The notes beneath the pieces were generated by a model. That model saw only the letters and a list, made by a program, of their open reading frames with translations. It did not search any database and was not told where the DNA came from. Source: an uncultured Alistipes sp. (GTDB taxonomy: Bacteria; Bacteroidota; Bacteroidia; Bacteroidales; Rikenellaceae). Taken from it: DNA of 64,000 nt. Positions 6,606 through 14,696 of the stretch are shown one piece after another (the stretch's first letter is position 1; each line of letters starts with the position of its first letter). Made by a program: the position numbers and the translations under genes. The stretch is from assembly GCA_910576555.1 (NCBI GenBank), contig CAJTIY010000005.1:1-64000 (forward strand), in the 5' to 3' direction.

Positions 6606-7727
6606 TTATAATTCCGGAATCCGGTTCACCGCTTCGCGTTTCTTCGCATCCATAATCTGCGCATAGACCTGCGTCGTTTTCAGTTCGCGGTGGCCGAGGA
6701 GCTTCGACACGGTGTAGATTTCCGTACCGAGCGAGAGTTGCAGCACGGCGAACGTGTGGCGGCCGCAGTGGAACGTGATATGTTTCGTAATACCCGCTTC
6801 CAGACACCACTCGCGCAGGGCAAGGTTGTGCCATGTGGAGTATTTCAGTCCGGTGAAGACCCGTTCGTCGGGTTTGCCGCGCTGGCCCATGTAGCGCACG
6901 GCTTGGTCGGTGATGTCGAGGTACTCTAGCCCTTTGGTCTTTTTCTGCCGGAAGACGATGCGCGTACCGCCGTCGAACTCCTGCACCTCGGCCCACGTCA
7001 GTTTGTTGATGTCGCTCCAGCGCATGCCGGTCAGGCACGAGAAGAGGAATGCATTTTTTAGTACGGGATACGGACACTCCGTTTTGGCGAGGCGCTGCAA
7101 TTCGTCGAAAGTGAGGTATTCGCGGTGTACGTCCTCGACATGCGCGGGTTTGACCGACATGGCGGGCGAGTGGGGGATGATGCCGTCCTCGACCGCTTGG
7201 TTCAGCGCGGCTTTGAGTTTGAGGAAATAGCTGCTCTGGCTGTTCGTCGAAAGAGTGGTATTGCTTTTGGTCTTGGCCTGCTTTGCCAGATAGGTCTTGA
7301 ACCCCTCGACGAACTTTTTATCGACCATCTCGAACGTCGTATTCGTTCCGGCGTAGGCGACGAGGTGTTTCAATGCGCTGTCCCAGTTGCCCCAGTTCCC
7401 CGGCGACTCCTTGCGTTGCTCTATCAATCCTTTGATGTATTCGACGAGGTTGGTGCGGATTTTATATTTTACCGCAAAGCCGTATTGCTCGTTCTGCTCG
7501 GCGAGCAGCCGTTTGGCCTTGACCTTCTCGGCCATTTCGAGGTTGACCTTGTTGTGGTCGCGCTCCAACTTGTTTTTCGGGTCGGTGTAGAGGTAGTATT
7601 CGAGGGTCTCGAATTTGCGTTGGGGCCTTGTCGTACCGTTTGCGGCAACCGAATATCCCATGTAATATTCGAGCACCAACGATGTTCGCCCGGTCTTCAG
7701 CTTGCGTTTGATTAGTTTGATTTCCAT
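6606..7727 (-). CDS. Tyrosine recombinase / integrase of the element
   Basis: This enzyme catalyses integration and excision of the element. The 373-aa protein has an N-terminal arm-binding region (MEIKLIKRKLKTGRTSLVLE), a SAM-like core-binding domain at about 85-185 and a C-terminal catalytic domain. The catalytic residues are present: Arg236 (GMRWSDI), His320 and Arg323 (FHCGRHTFA), His346 (LLGHRELKT) and the nucleophile Tyr355 (TQVYAQI). It resembles the integrases of Bacteroides mobilizable and conjugative elements. I chose the ATG at 7727 because it gives the conserved N-terminus; an upstream in-frame start at 7799 would run through the promoter and operator. It directs integration at the mnmE 3' end, judging from position. 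Confidence 0.92.
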   Translation of the reverse strand: MEIKLIKRKLKTGRTSLVLEYYMGYSVAANGTTRPQRKFETLEYYLYTDPKNKLERDHNKVNLEMAEKVKAKRLLAEQNEQYGFAVKYKIRTNLVEYIKGLIEQRKESPGNWGNWDSALKHLVAYAGTNTTFEMVDKKFVEGFKTYLAKQAKTKSNTTLSTNSQSSYFLKLKAALNQAVEDGIIPHSPAMSVKPAHVEDVHREYLTFDELQRLAKTECPYPVLKNAFLFSCLTGMRWSDINKLTWAEVQEFDGGTRIVFRQKKTKGLEYLDITDQAVRYMGQRGKPDERVFTGLKYSTWHNLALREWCLEAGITKHITFHCGRHTFAVLQLSLGTEIYTVSKLLGHRELKTTQVYAQIMDAKKREAVNRIPEL

Positions 7728-7753
7728 GGCCGCATACGTTAATTGTCGTGCGG

Positions 7754-7785
7754 CAAAAATAAGTAGAAAATTTGCAACACGCAAA
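7754..7785 (-). promoter_or_regulatory. Integrase promoter with -7 and -33 boxes
   Basis: On the minus strand, TTTG at 7782-7785 and TATTTTTG at 7754-7761 are separated by 20 bases, matching the Bacteroidetes -33/-7 arrangement. The start codon is 26 bases further on. The -33 box lies in the centre of the nested inverted repeat at 7770-7801. Confidence 0.6.
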
Positions 7786-7801
7786 TGCGTAAGTTGCAAA
7801 T
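7770..7801. repeat. Nested perfect inverted repeat over the integrase promoter (operator or Int/Xis site)
   Basis: The outer arms are ATTTGCAAC (7770-7778) and GTTGCAAAT (7793-7801), both perfect. Inside them lies ACGCA-AA-TGCGT (7779-7790). Another GTTGCAAA copy starts at 7804. The repeat covers the -33 box, so binding of a protein would block int transcription; it could equally be an arm-type recombinase site. The remaining bases up to 7923 are AT-rich, with a dyad ATTGAT-A-ATCAAT at 7872-7884. Confidence 0.6.
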
Positions 7802-7923
7802 ATGTTGCAAAAATGCCGAGTGTAATTGAAAATCAAAGAATGAATAAAGACAGATGTTTGCTACTTAATAAATTGATAATCAATAATATTTATTGTATCT
7901 TCTTTGTCTTTTGTTTTCTTGGG

Positions 7924-7941
7924 TTACTTTCCGATGCAGAA
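7924..7941. other. Probable attachment-site core at the 3' end of mnmE
   Basis: The last 18 bases of mnmE encode Phe-Cys-Ile-Gly-Lys-stop, the same conserved end that serves as attB for SGI1-type genomic islands in enterobacteria (established knowledge). Here an unrelated-looking integrase lies directly beyond it. No second copy of these 18 bases was seen between 1 and 7923, so the other end should be outside the window. Confidence 0.5.
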
Positions 7942-9273
7942 CTTCGAGAAGATGTGCTTCAGCACTTCATCGGGGGCGATGGCGCCGCGGGCGGTGATGG
8001 CCCCGAGGCTGCGGACGGTATGCCGGAGCTCTTCGCTCAGGAGGTCGGTGGGAAGCTCGTCGCGCAATGCGGCGAGGGCGCCGTCGAGTGCCCGGCGGGC
8101 GTCGTCGAGCGCTGCGCAGTGGCGGCTGTTCGAAACGATCGGGTCGCCGTGGTAGAGGCTTTCGGTGTCGACGGCGGCGCGCAGCGCGCTGCGCAGGCGG
8201 TCGATGCCGTCGCCTCGTCGGGCCGAGATGCCGATCGCCCCGTTGGGCAGCGCGCAGGCGGGTGCGGCGATGTCGGTCTTGTTGACGACCGTCAGCAGCG
8301 TCTGATCGGCGCGGAGCGCGAATTCGATCGGGGGGATCGGCGCGATCGCGGCGTCGACGAGACGCACGACGATCCGTGCGCGCTCGATGCCGGCCAGCGT
8401 GCGCTCGATGCCCATGCGTTCGAGCCGGTCGTCGGTGGCGCGGATGCCCGCCGTGTCGAGGAACCGGAAGCGGACCCCGTCGATGTCGATGCACTCCTCG
8501 ATCACGTCGCGCGTCGTGCCGGCGATCTCCGAGACCATCGCCCGCTCCTCGCCCAGCAGGCGGTTGAGGAGCGTCGATTTGCCGACGTTCGGCGCGCCGA
8601 CCAGCGCGACGGCGACACCCTCCTTGATCGCGTTGCCCAGCCGGAACGAGTCGTGCAGGCGGTCGATCTCCCCACGGATGCGCTCCATCGTCTCGCGCAG
8701 TTGCCCGCGGTCGGCGAACTCCACATCCTCCTCCGAGAAATCCAGCTCCAGTTCCAGCAGGGCGACCAGCTCCAGCAGCCGGTCGCGCAGCCCGTCGAGC
8801 GCCGCCGAGTAGCCGCCGCGCAGCTGTGCCGAGGCCAGCGCATGGGCCGCGCGCGACGAGGAGGCGATCAGATCGGCGACGGCCTCGGCCTGCGCGAGGT
8901 CGAGCTTTCCGGCCAGATAGGCGCGGATGGTGAATTCGCCCGGCTCGGCCATGCGGGCTCCGGCCGCGCGCAGCAGGCGGAGCACCTCCGAGACGATGTA
9001 GGGGGAGCCGTGGCACGAGAGTTCGACCGAATCCTCGCCCGTGTAGGAGTGCGGCGCGCGGAAGAGGGTCGCCAGCACGTCGTCGACCGTGCGGTCGCCG
9101 TCGACGACGCGGCCGTAGTGCACGCTGTAGCCCGGGGCTGTGGCGAGGGCCGTGCGGCCGCGGAAGATGCGGTCGCAGAGCGTCGCGGCGCCGGCGCCGC
9201 TGATGCGGACGACGGCGATGGCGCCGCCCGGCGCCGTGGCGGGGGCGACGATGATGTCGTGATCGGTCGGCAT
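7924..9273 (-). CDS. mnmE: tRNA modification GTPase MnmE
   Basis: With MnmG, MnmE installs the 5-carboxymethylaminomethyl group on wobble uridine-34 of tRNAs. The 449-aa protein shows the N-terminal folate-binding domain (residues 1-120, DIIVAPATAPGGAIAVVRIS), a helical domain, and the inserted G domain. That domain has P-loop GAPNVGKS at 226-233, DTAG at 273-276 and NKTD at 331-334. The invariant C-terminal FCIGK, including Cys446, is intact, so the adjacent integration left the gene unchanged. It follows mltD by 25 bases on the same strand and probably shares its transcript. The start region contains a small tandem duplication. Confidence 0.97.
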   Translation of the reverse strand: MPTDHDIIVAPATAPGGAIAVVRISGAGAATLCDRIFRGRTALATAPGYSVHYGRVVDGDRTVDDVLATLFRAPHSYTGEDSVELSCHGSPYIVSEVLRLLRAAGARMAEPGEFTIRAYLAGKLDLAQAEAVADLIASSSRAAHALASAQLRGGYSAALDGLRDRLLELVALLELELDFSEEDVEFADRGQLRETMERIRGEIDRLHDSFRLGNAIKEGVAVALVGAPNVGKSTLLNRLLGEERAMVSEIAGTTRDVIEECIDIDGVRFRFLDTAGIRATDDRLERMGIERTLAGIERARIVVRLVDAAIAPIPPIEFALRADQTLLTVVNKTDIAAPACALPNGAIGISARRGDGIDRLRSALRAAVDTESLYHGDPIVSNSRHCAALDDARRALDGALAALRDELPTDLLSEELRHTVRSLGAITARGAIAPDEVLKHIFSKFCIGK

Positions 9274-9288
9274 GTCGTGATCGGTCGG
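9253..9288. repeat. Tandem 18-bp duplication across the mnmE start
   Basis: Bases 9253-9270 and 9271-9288 are the same 18-mer except for the first base. The copy duplicates the PTDHD coding stretch so that an extra in-frame PTDHD lies before the chosen ATG. Confidence 0.85.
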
Positions 9289-9298
9289 CCGGGGCCGC

Positions 9299-10678
9299 TT
9301 ACTGGCGCGATACGCGGATCCGCTGCCCGGCGCGGAGCTTGCGGGGGTCCTTGATGCCGTTCCAGCTCATCAGCTGCGCCGTCGTCACGTGGAACCGGCG
9401 GGCGATGGCGCCGAGCGTATCGCCGTTCTTCACCAGATAGTAGCTCGCGGCGGGCTGCTCCTTGCGTTTCTTGTCGATGTTGGCCGGATCGATGTACTCC
9501 TTCAGGTACATCGAGTCCTTCGCGAGGATGTCGGGTTCGTGGACGATGTATTGTGCGATGTTGCGCTGCGGCAGGAGGAGCGGATAGCTCTTTTTGGCTG
9601 CCGGGATGATGTCGAGTTTGTACTGCGGGTTGAGCTGGCGCAGGGTTTCGATCGGCACGTCGATCGTCGAGGCGATCTGCCCGAAGTGCATCAGCCGGTC
9701 GACGCGGATCGTGTCCACCGACAGCGGAATCGGGGTCTCGGCGGGTTCGATGCCGTGGAGCGGATGGTAGGCGTAGGCGTAGGTGGCGCCGATGAAGGCG
9801 GGCACGTAGCCGCGCGTTTCGCGGGGCAGGAAGTCGTAGATCTCCCAGAAGGTCTTGCCGCCCGAGCGTGCGATCGCCTTGTTGACGTTGCCCGGGCCGC
9901 AGTTGTAGGCGGCGATGGTCAGCGTCCAGTCGCGGTAGATGGCGTAGAGGTCCTTCAGGTAGCGGCAGGCGGCCTGCGTCGAGCGCACCGGGTCGCGGCG
10001 TTCGTCGACGAGCGAGTTGACCTCCAGACCGTAGTATTTGCCGGTCGAGGGGATGAACTGCCACAGTCCGGCGGCGCCGGCGCGCGACGTCGCTGCGGGC
10101 GTGAGGGCCGACTCGATGATCGGCAGCACGCGCAGCTCGACGGGCAGGTTCTCCTTGAGGAGTTCGTCCTCGATCATCGGGAAGTAGTGCTTCGACATGC
10201 CGAGGATGCGGGCGATCGTGCCGTACCGCGGATCGGTGTAGCGGCGGATGTAGCCCTTCACGATGTCGTTGTAGGGGAGCTGTATGGGCGACACGAGCTC
10301 GAAGAGCCGCTGCCTGTAGACCGAGTCGGGCGTCGCGTCGAAGTTCGTGGCGTCGAGCAGCGTGCTGTCGTCGAGGATGTAGCAGCGGAAGAAGTCGTCG
10401 AAGGAGTCGTGGCGCTGGCGTTCGTTCCATGCGGCGACGAGCGAGTCGACCTGTGCGGCCGAGAGCCCGAGCGTCATGTCGTCGATGCGCGGAGCGGCGG
10501 GGGCCGGCGTGTCGGCGACGTTCGGTTCGGGGCAGGTTTCCGGTTCGGGAGTCGTCTTGGCGGGTGCGGGCTGTTCGATCGCCGGCGTCTTGCGTTTCTT
10601 GCGGGGTTTGCGGTCGAGTGCCGATGCCGGCACGGCGCACAGGAGTGCCAGCAGAAGCAGGGTGGAGGTAATTCTCAT
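9299..10678 (-). CDS. mltD: Membrane-bound lytic transglycosylase D (MltD-like) with LysM
   Basis: This enzyme cleaves peptidoglycan glycan strands to form anhydro-muropeptides in the periplasm. The 459-aa protein has a signal peptide (residues 1-20, ending PASA), a Pro/Lys-rich linker to about 65, and a lytic transglycosylase domain. Visible motifs are the catalytic Glu189 (IIESALTP), GAAGLWQFIPSTGKYYGLE and AAYNCGPGNVNKAI. One C-terminal LysM domain at about 413-457 (YYLVKNGDTLGAIARRF) binds peptidoglycan. It starts 3 bases after the DUF5683 gene, inside the par operon. Confidence 0.93.
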   Translation of the reverse strand: MRITSTLLLLALLCAVPASALDRKPRKKRKTPAIEQPAPAKTTPEPETCPEPNVADTPAPAAPRIDDMTLGLSAAQVDSLVAAWNERQRHDSFDDFFRCYILDDSTLLDATNFDATPDSVYRQRLFELVSPIQLPYNDIVKGYIRRYTDPRYGTIARILGMSKHYFPMIEDELLKENLPVELRVLPIIESALTPAATSRAGAAGLWQFIPSTGKYYGLEVNSLVDERRDPVRSTQAACRYLKDLYAIYRDWTLTIAAYNCGPGNVNKAIARSGGKTFWEIYDFLPRETRGYVPAFIGATYAYAYHPLHGIEPAETPIPLSVDTIRVDRLMHFGQIASTIDVPIETLRQLNPQYKLDIIPAAKKSYPLLLPQRNIAQYIVHEPDILAKDSMYLKEYIDPANIDKKRKEQPAASYYLVKNGDTLGAIARRFHVTTAQLMSWNGIKDPRKLRAGQRIRVSRQ

Positions 10679-10681
10679 CTT

Positions 10682-11848
10682 CTAAAATTTGATGCTCATG
10701 TTGAATCCGAAAAGGGGACGGTTGCTCTGCAGTGTCGGGACGTAGGCGTAGTCGATCAGCGGCTCGAGGTTCATCGAGAGGTCGTCAGAGATGTCGTAGT
10801 CCTTCAGGTGGGCGTCGACATGGGCGTCGACGATCTGCAGGACGTAGAGCGCACCGGTGATGATGATGCAGAGGTCGCGGTTGCGGCGGTAGTTGTTGCG
10901 CAGGTTGCGCAGGAACGACGCCGAGTAGCGTCCGTGGAACTCGTCGGTCGGGCCGTCGGGGTAGCGGTCGGGATGCTGGTCGTAGTCGGCCCGCAGGCTG
11001 TAGGCCTTCTTGAAACGCTGGTAGCCGCGGTTGTTCCAGTCGATGCAGTAGATCATCGAGGCGAAGCCGCCGACGACGAAGGGCACCTTCCAGTAGCTTT
11101 TGTTGTAGATCTGACCGGCGCCGGGGAAGATGCAGGCCAGCGTCGTCGCCTTCTTGACGTGCGAGACGTCGTTGGTGGCGTAGTTGACCGCCGCGTCGCC
11201 GATGAAGTAGACGTAGGAGGCGATCGTCGCGCCCAGATAGATCTGGCGCCGCGTGTTGCTGCGGATCAGCTTGGTCTGCAGCGCGTCGAGCTCGGGCGTG
11301 CGCACGAGGCTCTTGTCCGTGTAGGCGTCGTAGGCGCGCTTGAGCGGACGGTAGGTGTTGTTTTCGTGGATGAATAGGGCGAGTCCCGTGCCCACCGTGC
11401 CGTAGAGGATCGGCAGCTTCCAGTACTGTTTGTTGTAGGCCTGACCGTAGCCGGGCAGTACGGTCGAGAGCCATGCGACCTTCGAGAGCGACATCGAGTC
11501 GCTCATGAACCACCCCTTGCGGGGCGCTCTGCGGGGCGGAAGCTGCGCGGCGAGCTCGAGCGAGTCGGTGCGGGCGCGCATGAGCGAGTCGAGCGTGCGC
11601 AGATCGTCCGTGCGCGCCGCGGCGAGAAAGGCCGAGTCGGCCGCGAAGTCGGCCGCGGCCAGCGAATCGATCTCCGCGAGCGTCGCCGCCATGCGGATCG
11701 AGTCGCGGCTCGCGCGCAGCGAATCGGGCCGTTCGAGCATGCCGCCGCGCACGACGGTACGTCCGCCGCGCGGCAGCTGGGCCGCGGCGCGCGCTCCCGC
11801 GAGCAGCAGCAGGAGCGTCAGTGCGATATGTCCGGTTCGAAGACGCAC
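10682..11848 (-). CDS. DUF5683 family membrane/secreted protein
   Basis: DUF5683 proteins are Bacteroidetes-specific and typically lie next to parAB; their function is unknown. The 388-aa product starts with a GTG 13 bases after parB and has a signal-like hydrophobic N-terminus (IALTLLLLLAGARAAAQ). A variable Ala/Asp/Ser-rich region follows, then two repeats of a characteristic motif: STVLPGYGQAYNKQYWKLPI and, later, ACIFPGAGQIYNKSYWKVPF. Each is followed by hydrophobic segments. A last hydrophobic stretch, IIITGALYVLQIVDAHVDAH, precedes a C-terminal beta-like end. The duplicated PGxGQxYNKxYWK motif is the clearest mark of the family. Confidence 0.85.
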   Translation of the reverse strand: MRLRTGHIALTLLLLLAGARAAAQLPRGGRTVVRGGMLERPDSLRASRDSIRMAATLAEIDSLAAADFAADSAFLAAARTDDLRTLDSLMRARTDSLELAAQLPPRRAPRKGWFMSDSMSLSKVAWLSTVLPGYGQAYNKQYWKLPILYGTVGTGLALFIHENNTYRPLKRAYDAYTDKSLVRTPELDALQTKLIRSNTRRQIYLGATIASYVYFIGDAAVNYATNDVSHVKKATTLACIFPGAGQIYNKSYWKVPFVVGGFASMIYCIDWNNRGYQRFKKAYSLRADYDQHPDRYPDGPTDEFHGRYSASFLRNLRNNYRRNRDLCIIITGALYVLQIVDAHVDAHLKDYDISDDLSMNLEPLIDYAYVPTLQSNRPLFGFNMSIKF

Positions 11849-11861
11849 GGTGCGCGGCAGT

Positions 11862-12734
11862 TTAGGAGCGCTCGGCGAAGCGTTCGATGAAGCGTTCGAT
11901 GTCCTTGTCGTCGGCGAAGCCGATCGTGATCTTGCCGCCCCCGTTTTTCGAGCGTTTGATCGCGATCTCCTGCGAGAAGACCCGTTCGAGCTGCTCGACG
12001 AGCCGCAGGTAGCTTTCGGGATACTCCTCGTCCTCGCCGCTGCGGGGCGCCTCGTCCGACCGCTCGCCCAGCGCACGCGCGGCCTCCTCGGCCTGACGCA
12101 CCGAGAGCCCCTTTCTGACGCAGCGCTTCAGCAGCCGCAGCTGCTCCCCTTCGGGGGCTCCGGCGATCGCTTTGGCGTGGCCCATCGAGATGAGGCCCTC
12201 CTTGAGCGCGAGCTGCACCTCGTCGGGCAGCTTGAGCAGACGCAGGTAGTTGGCCACCGACGAGCGTTTCTTGCCCACCTTCTCCGAGAGGGCGTCCTGC
12301 GTGAGGCTGCACTCGTCGATCAGGCGCTGCATGCCGAGCGCGATCTCGATGGCGTTGAGGTCCTGACGCTGGATGTTCTCCACGAGCGCCATCGCATGGA
12401 GGTTCTCGTCGTCGACCTCGCGGATGTAGGCCGGGAGGGTCTTCAGATCGGCGCGACGGGCGGCCCTCCAGCGGCGTTCGCCGCTGATGATGATGTACTT
12501 GCCGTCGTCGGTCTTCCGCACCGTCACCGGCTGGATCACGCCTAACTGGCGGATCGAGTCGGCCAGTTCGTCGAGCGCCTCCTCGTCGAAGCGCGTGCGC
12601 GGCTGCGTGGGGTTGGGCACGATGTCGGCGATGTCGATCTCGGCCATGCGGCTCATCGGGCGGAGCTTGGCGTCGACCGCGTCGCTGCCGAAGATGGCGT
12701 CGAGGCCGCGGCCTAATCCCTTCTGCTGTTTCAT
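11862..12734 (-). CDS. parB: Chromosome partitioning protein ParB
   Basis: ParB binds parS sites and, as a CTP-dependent clamp, loads the segregation machinery. The 290-aa protein has the usual N-terminus KGLGRGLDAIFG, the conserved box IVPNPTQPRTRFDEEALDEL, and the CTPase motif GERRWRAARRA. The HTH domain (LTQDALSEKVGKKRSSVANY followed by LRLLKLPDEVQ) and a C-terminal dimerisation region follow. It begins 49 bases after parA on the same strand. No convincing parS was found in the window. Confidence 0.96.
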   Translation of the reverse strand: MKQQKGLGRGLDAIFGSDAVDAKLRPMSRMAEIDIADIVPNPTQPRTRFDEEALDELADSIRQLGVIQPVTVRKTDDGKYIIISGERRWRAARRADLKTLPAYIREVDDENLHAMALVENIQRQDLNAIEIALGMQRLIDECSLTQDALSEKVGKKRSSVANYLRLLKLPDEVQLALKEGLISMGHAKAIAGAPEGEQLRLLKRCVRKGLSVRQAEEAARALGERSDEAPRSGEDEEYPESYLRLVEQLERVFSQEIAIKRSKNGGGKITIGFADDKDIERFIERFAERS

Positions 12735-12783
12735 ATCGGTGTGTTTTTCCTGTTTCGGTTATGCAATGTTCGTGCGGCGGGGG

Positions 12784-13554
12784 TCACTTCGCACCCTTGC
12801 GGTTGCGTTTGAGGAACTCGCGCGCGAGGTTGAGGTAGTTCTCCGAACCCACGGCCGCGGCGTCGTAGAGCATTACCGGCTTGCCGTGCGAGGGGGCCTC
12901 GCCCAGACGGATGTTGCGCTGGATGACCGTGTCGTAGGCCAGCTCGCCGAAGTGTTCGCGCACCTCGGCGACCACTTGGTTGTTCAGTCGGTTGCGCATG
13001 TACATCGTGAGCAGGAACCCCTCGATCTCGAGCCCCGGGTTGAGGCCGCCCTTCACCTTGCGGATCGTGGCCAGCAGCTTCGAGAGCCCTTCGAGGGCGA
13101 GGTATTCGCACTGCACGGGGATCAGCACCGTGTCGGCCGCCGTGAGGATGTTGAGCGTCGTGTAGCCGAGCGACGGCGAGCAGTCGATGAGGATGTAGTC
13201 GAAGCGGTCGCGGATGCCGTCGACGATGCGCTTCATGACGCGGTGCGCCTCCTCCATCTTGGGGAGCTCGGCCTCGGCCGCCACCAGATCGATCGACGAG
13301 GGCAGCAGCCACAGCCGCTTCACGTCGGGGCTGGCGAGGATCACCTCCTCGGCCCGTTTTTCGCCGGCGATGCACTCGTAGATGCCCGGCAGGTCGATGT
13401 CGAAGCCGAGGCCCGAGGTGGCGTTGGCCTGCGGATCGGCGTCGAGCAGCAGCACCTTCTTGCCGAGCAGCGCCAGCGACGCCGCGAGGTTGATAGCCGT
13501 GGTGGTCTTGCCCACGCCTCCTTTCTGATTCGCCAGTGCGATAACTTTTGCCAT
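12784..13554 (-). CDS. parA: Chromosome partitioning ATPase ParA/Soj
   Basis: ParA forms ATP-dependent dimers on DNA and drives origin segregation with ParB. The 256-aa protein begins MAKVIALANQKGGVGKTTTA with the deviant Walker A (KGGVGKTT, residues 11-18, signature Lys12), then LLLDADPQAN and DYILIDCSPSLG. The chosen ATG at 13554 gives the family N-terminus; the open frame continues upstream across the promoter and is not meaningful there. It is the first gene of the parA-parB-DUF5683-mltD-mnmE run. Confidence 0.97.
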   Translation of the reverse strand: MAKVIALANQKGGVGKTTTAINLAASLALLGKKVLLLDADPQANATSGLGFDIDLPGIYECIAGEKRAEEVILASPDVKRLWLLPSSIDLVAAEAELPKMEEAHRVMKRIVDGIRDRFDYILIDCSPSLGYTTLNILTAADTVLIPVQCEYLALEGLSKLLATIRKVKGGLNPGLEIEGFLLTMYMRNRLNNQVVAEVREHFGELAYDTVIQRNIRLGEAPSHGKPVMLYDAAAVGSENYLNLAREFLKRNRKGAK

Positions 13555-13580
13555 GATCGTTCGATGGGATAATAATCGGG

Positions 13581-13588
13581 CAAATTTA
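13581..13588 (-). promoter_or_regulatory. Predicted -7 box for the parA operon
   Basis: TAAATTTG on the minus strand matches TAnnTTTG, 26 bases before the parA start. Confidence 0.6.
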
Positions 13589-13630
13589 CGAAAATTAAAT
13601 CGAAATCCGCAACCGTAGCGGAAAAATGCG

Positions 13631-13638
13631 TACCTTTG
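13631..13638 (+). promoter_or_regulatory. Predicted -7 box for the CPBP protease gene
   Basis: TACCTTTG matches TAnnTTTG, 28 bases before the start codon. It is divergent from the parA promoter. Confidence 0.6.
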
Positions 13639-13666
13639 ACCGCGTAACGAACAGACCATCGGAACC

Positions 13667-14557
13667 ATGAACGGACAGAACCGCGAAACTGACGCTCCGG
13701 AGCGCTCCGGAGCGTCCGCTGCACCTGCCCCCGCGCGGGGCGTTTTTCCCACGCCGGGCGATGTGGTGCTCATGCTCTGCATCGTGTTCGGCGCCCAGCT
13801 CGCTGTGGGGCTGCTCACGGGCGCCGTGCTGCTGGCCGTCTTCGGCCCGGGATTCGACTACGGCGCCGATCCGGCGCTCACGGGGCGGATCTCGGCCGTG
13901 TCCTATGCGCTCTCGATGTCGCTGGCGGTCGCGGCGCTGTGGAGCTTCCGACGGGCGCGCGGCGGCGTGCGGCCCGCCATCGGACTCGCGCGCCGGGGAT
14001 TCGACGGGCGCCTGCTCCTCTGGGGCTTCGTGCTGATTCTCGGCCTCGATACGGTGCTCGAGCCGCTCGTGGCGTGGCTGCCCGGCCCCTCCCTCGACCG
14101 CATCGGGCGCGGGTGGGGCACGCTGTTCGCACTGGTGGTCTTCGCCCCGCTGTTCGAGGAGACGATCTGCCGCGGCATGGTGCTCGGGTCGCTGCGCGCC
14201 AAATACGGGGTCGTCGCGGCGTGGTTCTTCTCGTCGCTCTTTTTCGGCGTGCTGCACCTCTACCCCGCGCAGGCGATCGTCGCCGCGGTGATCGGCATGG
14301 TGCTCGGCTATGTCTACATCGTCTCCGGGTCGCTCTGGGCCCCGATCATCCTCCATGCCGCGAACAACCTCTGCGCCTATCTGCTGCTCGCGGCCGGGCA
14401 GGGCGACCGGACGCTGCGGCAGACGGTGGGCGACGACGGGTGGTACGCCGCGATCTACGCTGCGGCCGCGGCGCTCGTGCTCGTCTCGGGCTGGATGGTC
14501 CGCCGCAGGCTGCGCCGGCTCGCCGCCGGGGCGGAAAATCGCCCCGCGGCGTACTAA
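13667..14557 (+). CDS. CPBP family intramembrane glutamic endopeptidase
   Basis: CPBP (Abi/Rce1-like) proteases cleave membrane substrates; the substrate here is unknown. The 296-aa protein has several hydrophobic segments and the three conserved motifs: the Glu-Glu motif FAPLFEETICRG, then FFGVLHLYPAQ with a conserved His, and IILHAANNLCAY with His and Asn. The N-terminal 25 residues (GQNRETDAPERSGASAAPAP) are polar and low complexity. It stands alone, divergent from parA with its own promoter box. About 140 bases without features separate it from the next gene. Confidence 0.9.
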   Translation: MNGQNRETDAPERSGASAAPAPARGVFPTPGDVVLMLCIVFGAQLAVGLLTGAVLLAVFGPGFDYGADPALTGRISAVSYALSMSLAVAALWSFRRARGGVRPAIGLARRGFDGRLLLWGFVLILGLDTVLEPLVAWLPGPSLDRIGRGWGTLFALVVFAPLFEETICRGMVLGSLRAKYGVVAAWFFSSLFFGVLHLYPAQAIVAAVIGMVLGYVYIVSGSLWAPIILHAANNLCAYLLLAAGQGDRTLRQTVGDDGWYAAIYAAAAALVLVSGWMVRRRLRRLAAGAENRPAAY

Positions 14558-14677
14558 TCGGCGCCGGGCTCCGTTTATAAAGAGGTCGCGTCGCAGTCCG
14601 GCCGCGGAAATCCGTGTCGAACGGCGGCCCGGGCCGCGAAAAAACGAACGGCGCACGGAAAAGTGGCCGAAAAACCC

Positions 14678-14685
14678 TATCTTTG
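14678..14685 (+). promoter_or_regulatory. Predicted -7 box of the chaperone/OstA operon
   Basis: TATCTTTG matches TAnnTTTG, 11 bases before the start of the lipoprotein gene. Confidence 0.55.
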
Positions 14686-14696
14686 TCCTTCGAACC

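Larger units (their letters stand above)
1..7923. mobile_element. Integrative mobilizable element, right end (left end outside window)
   Basis: This stretch differs from the flanking GC-rich chromosome: bases 1-1700 are clearly AT-rich and the rest is intermediate. It carries element functions in one minus-strand block: a tyrosine integrase at the mnmE border, a small HTH protein, MobC, a relaxase and an accessory membrane protein. Cargo is a RhuM operon, a DUF2971 gene and an HsdS half-gene. No conjugation (tra/VirB-type) genes are visible, so it would be mobilized in trans rather than self-transmissible, unless such genes lie to the left. The right boundary is inferred from the integrase abutting the mnmE stop codon; the second attachment site is not in the window. 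Confidence 0.8.

Noticed and set aside
9380..9400. CACGTGGAAC near 9388 as a possible parS site for ParB
   Set aside because: Only one half matches the usual parS palindrome; the left half matches at no position. It lies within mltD coding sequence.
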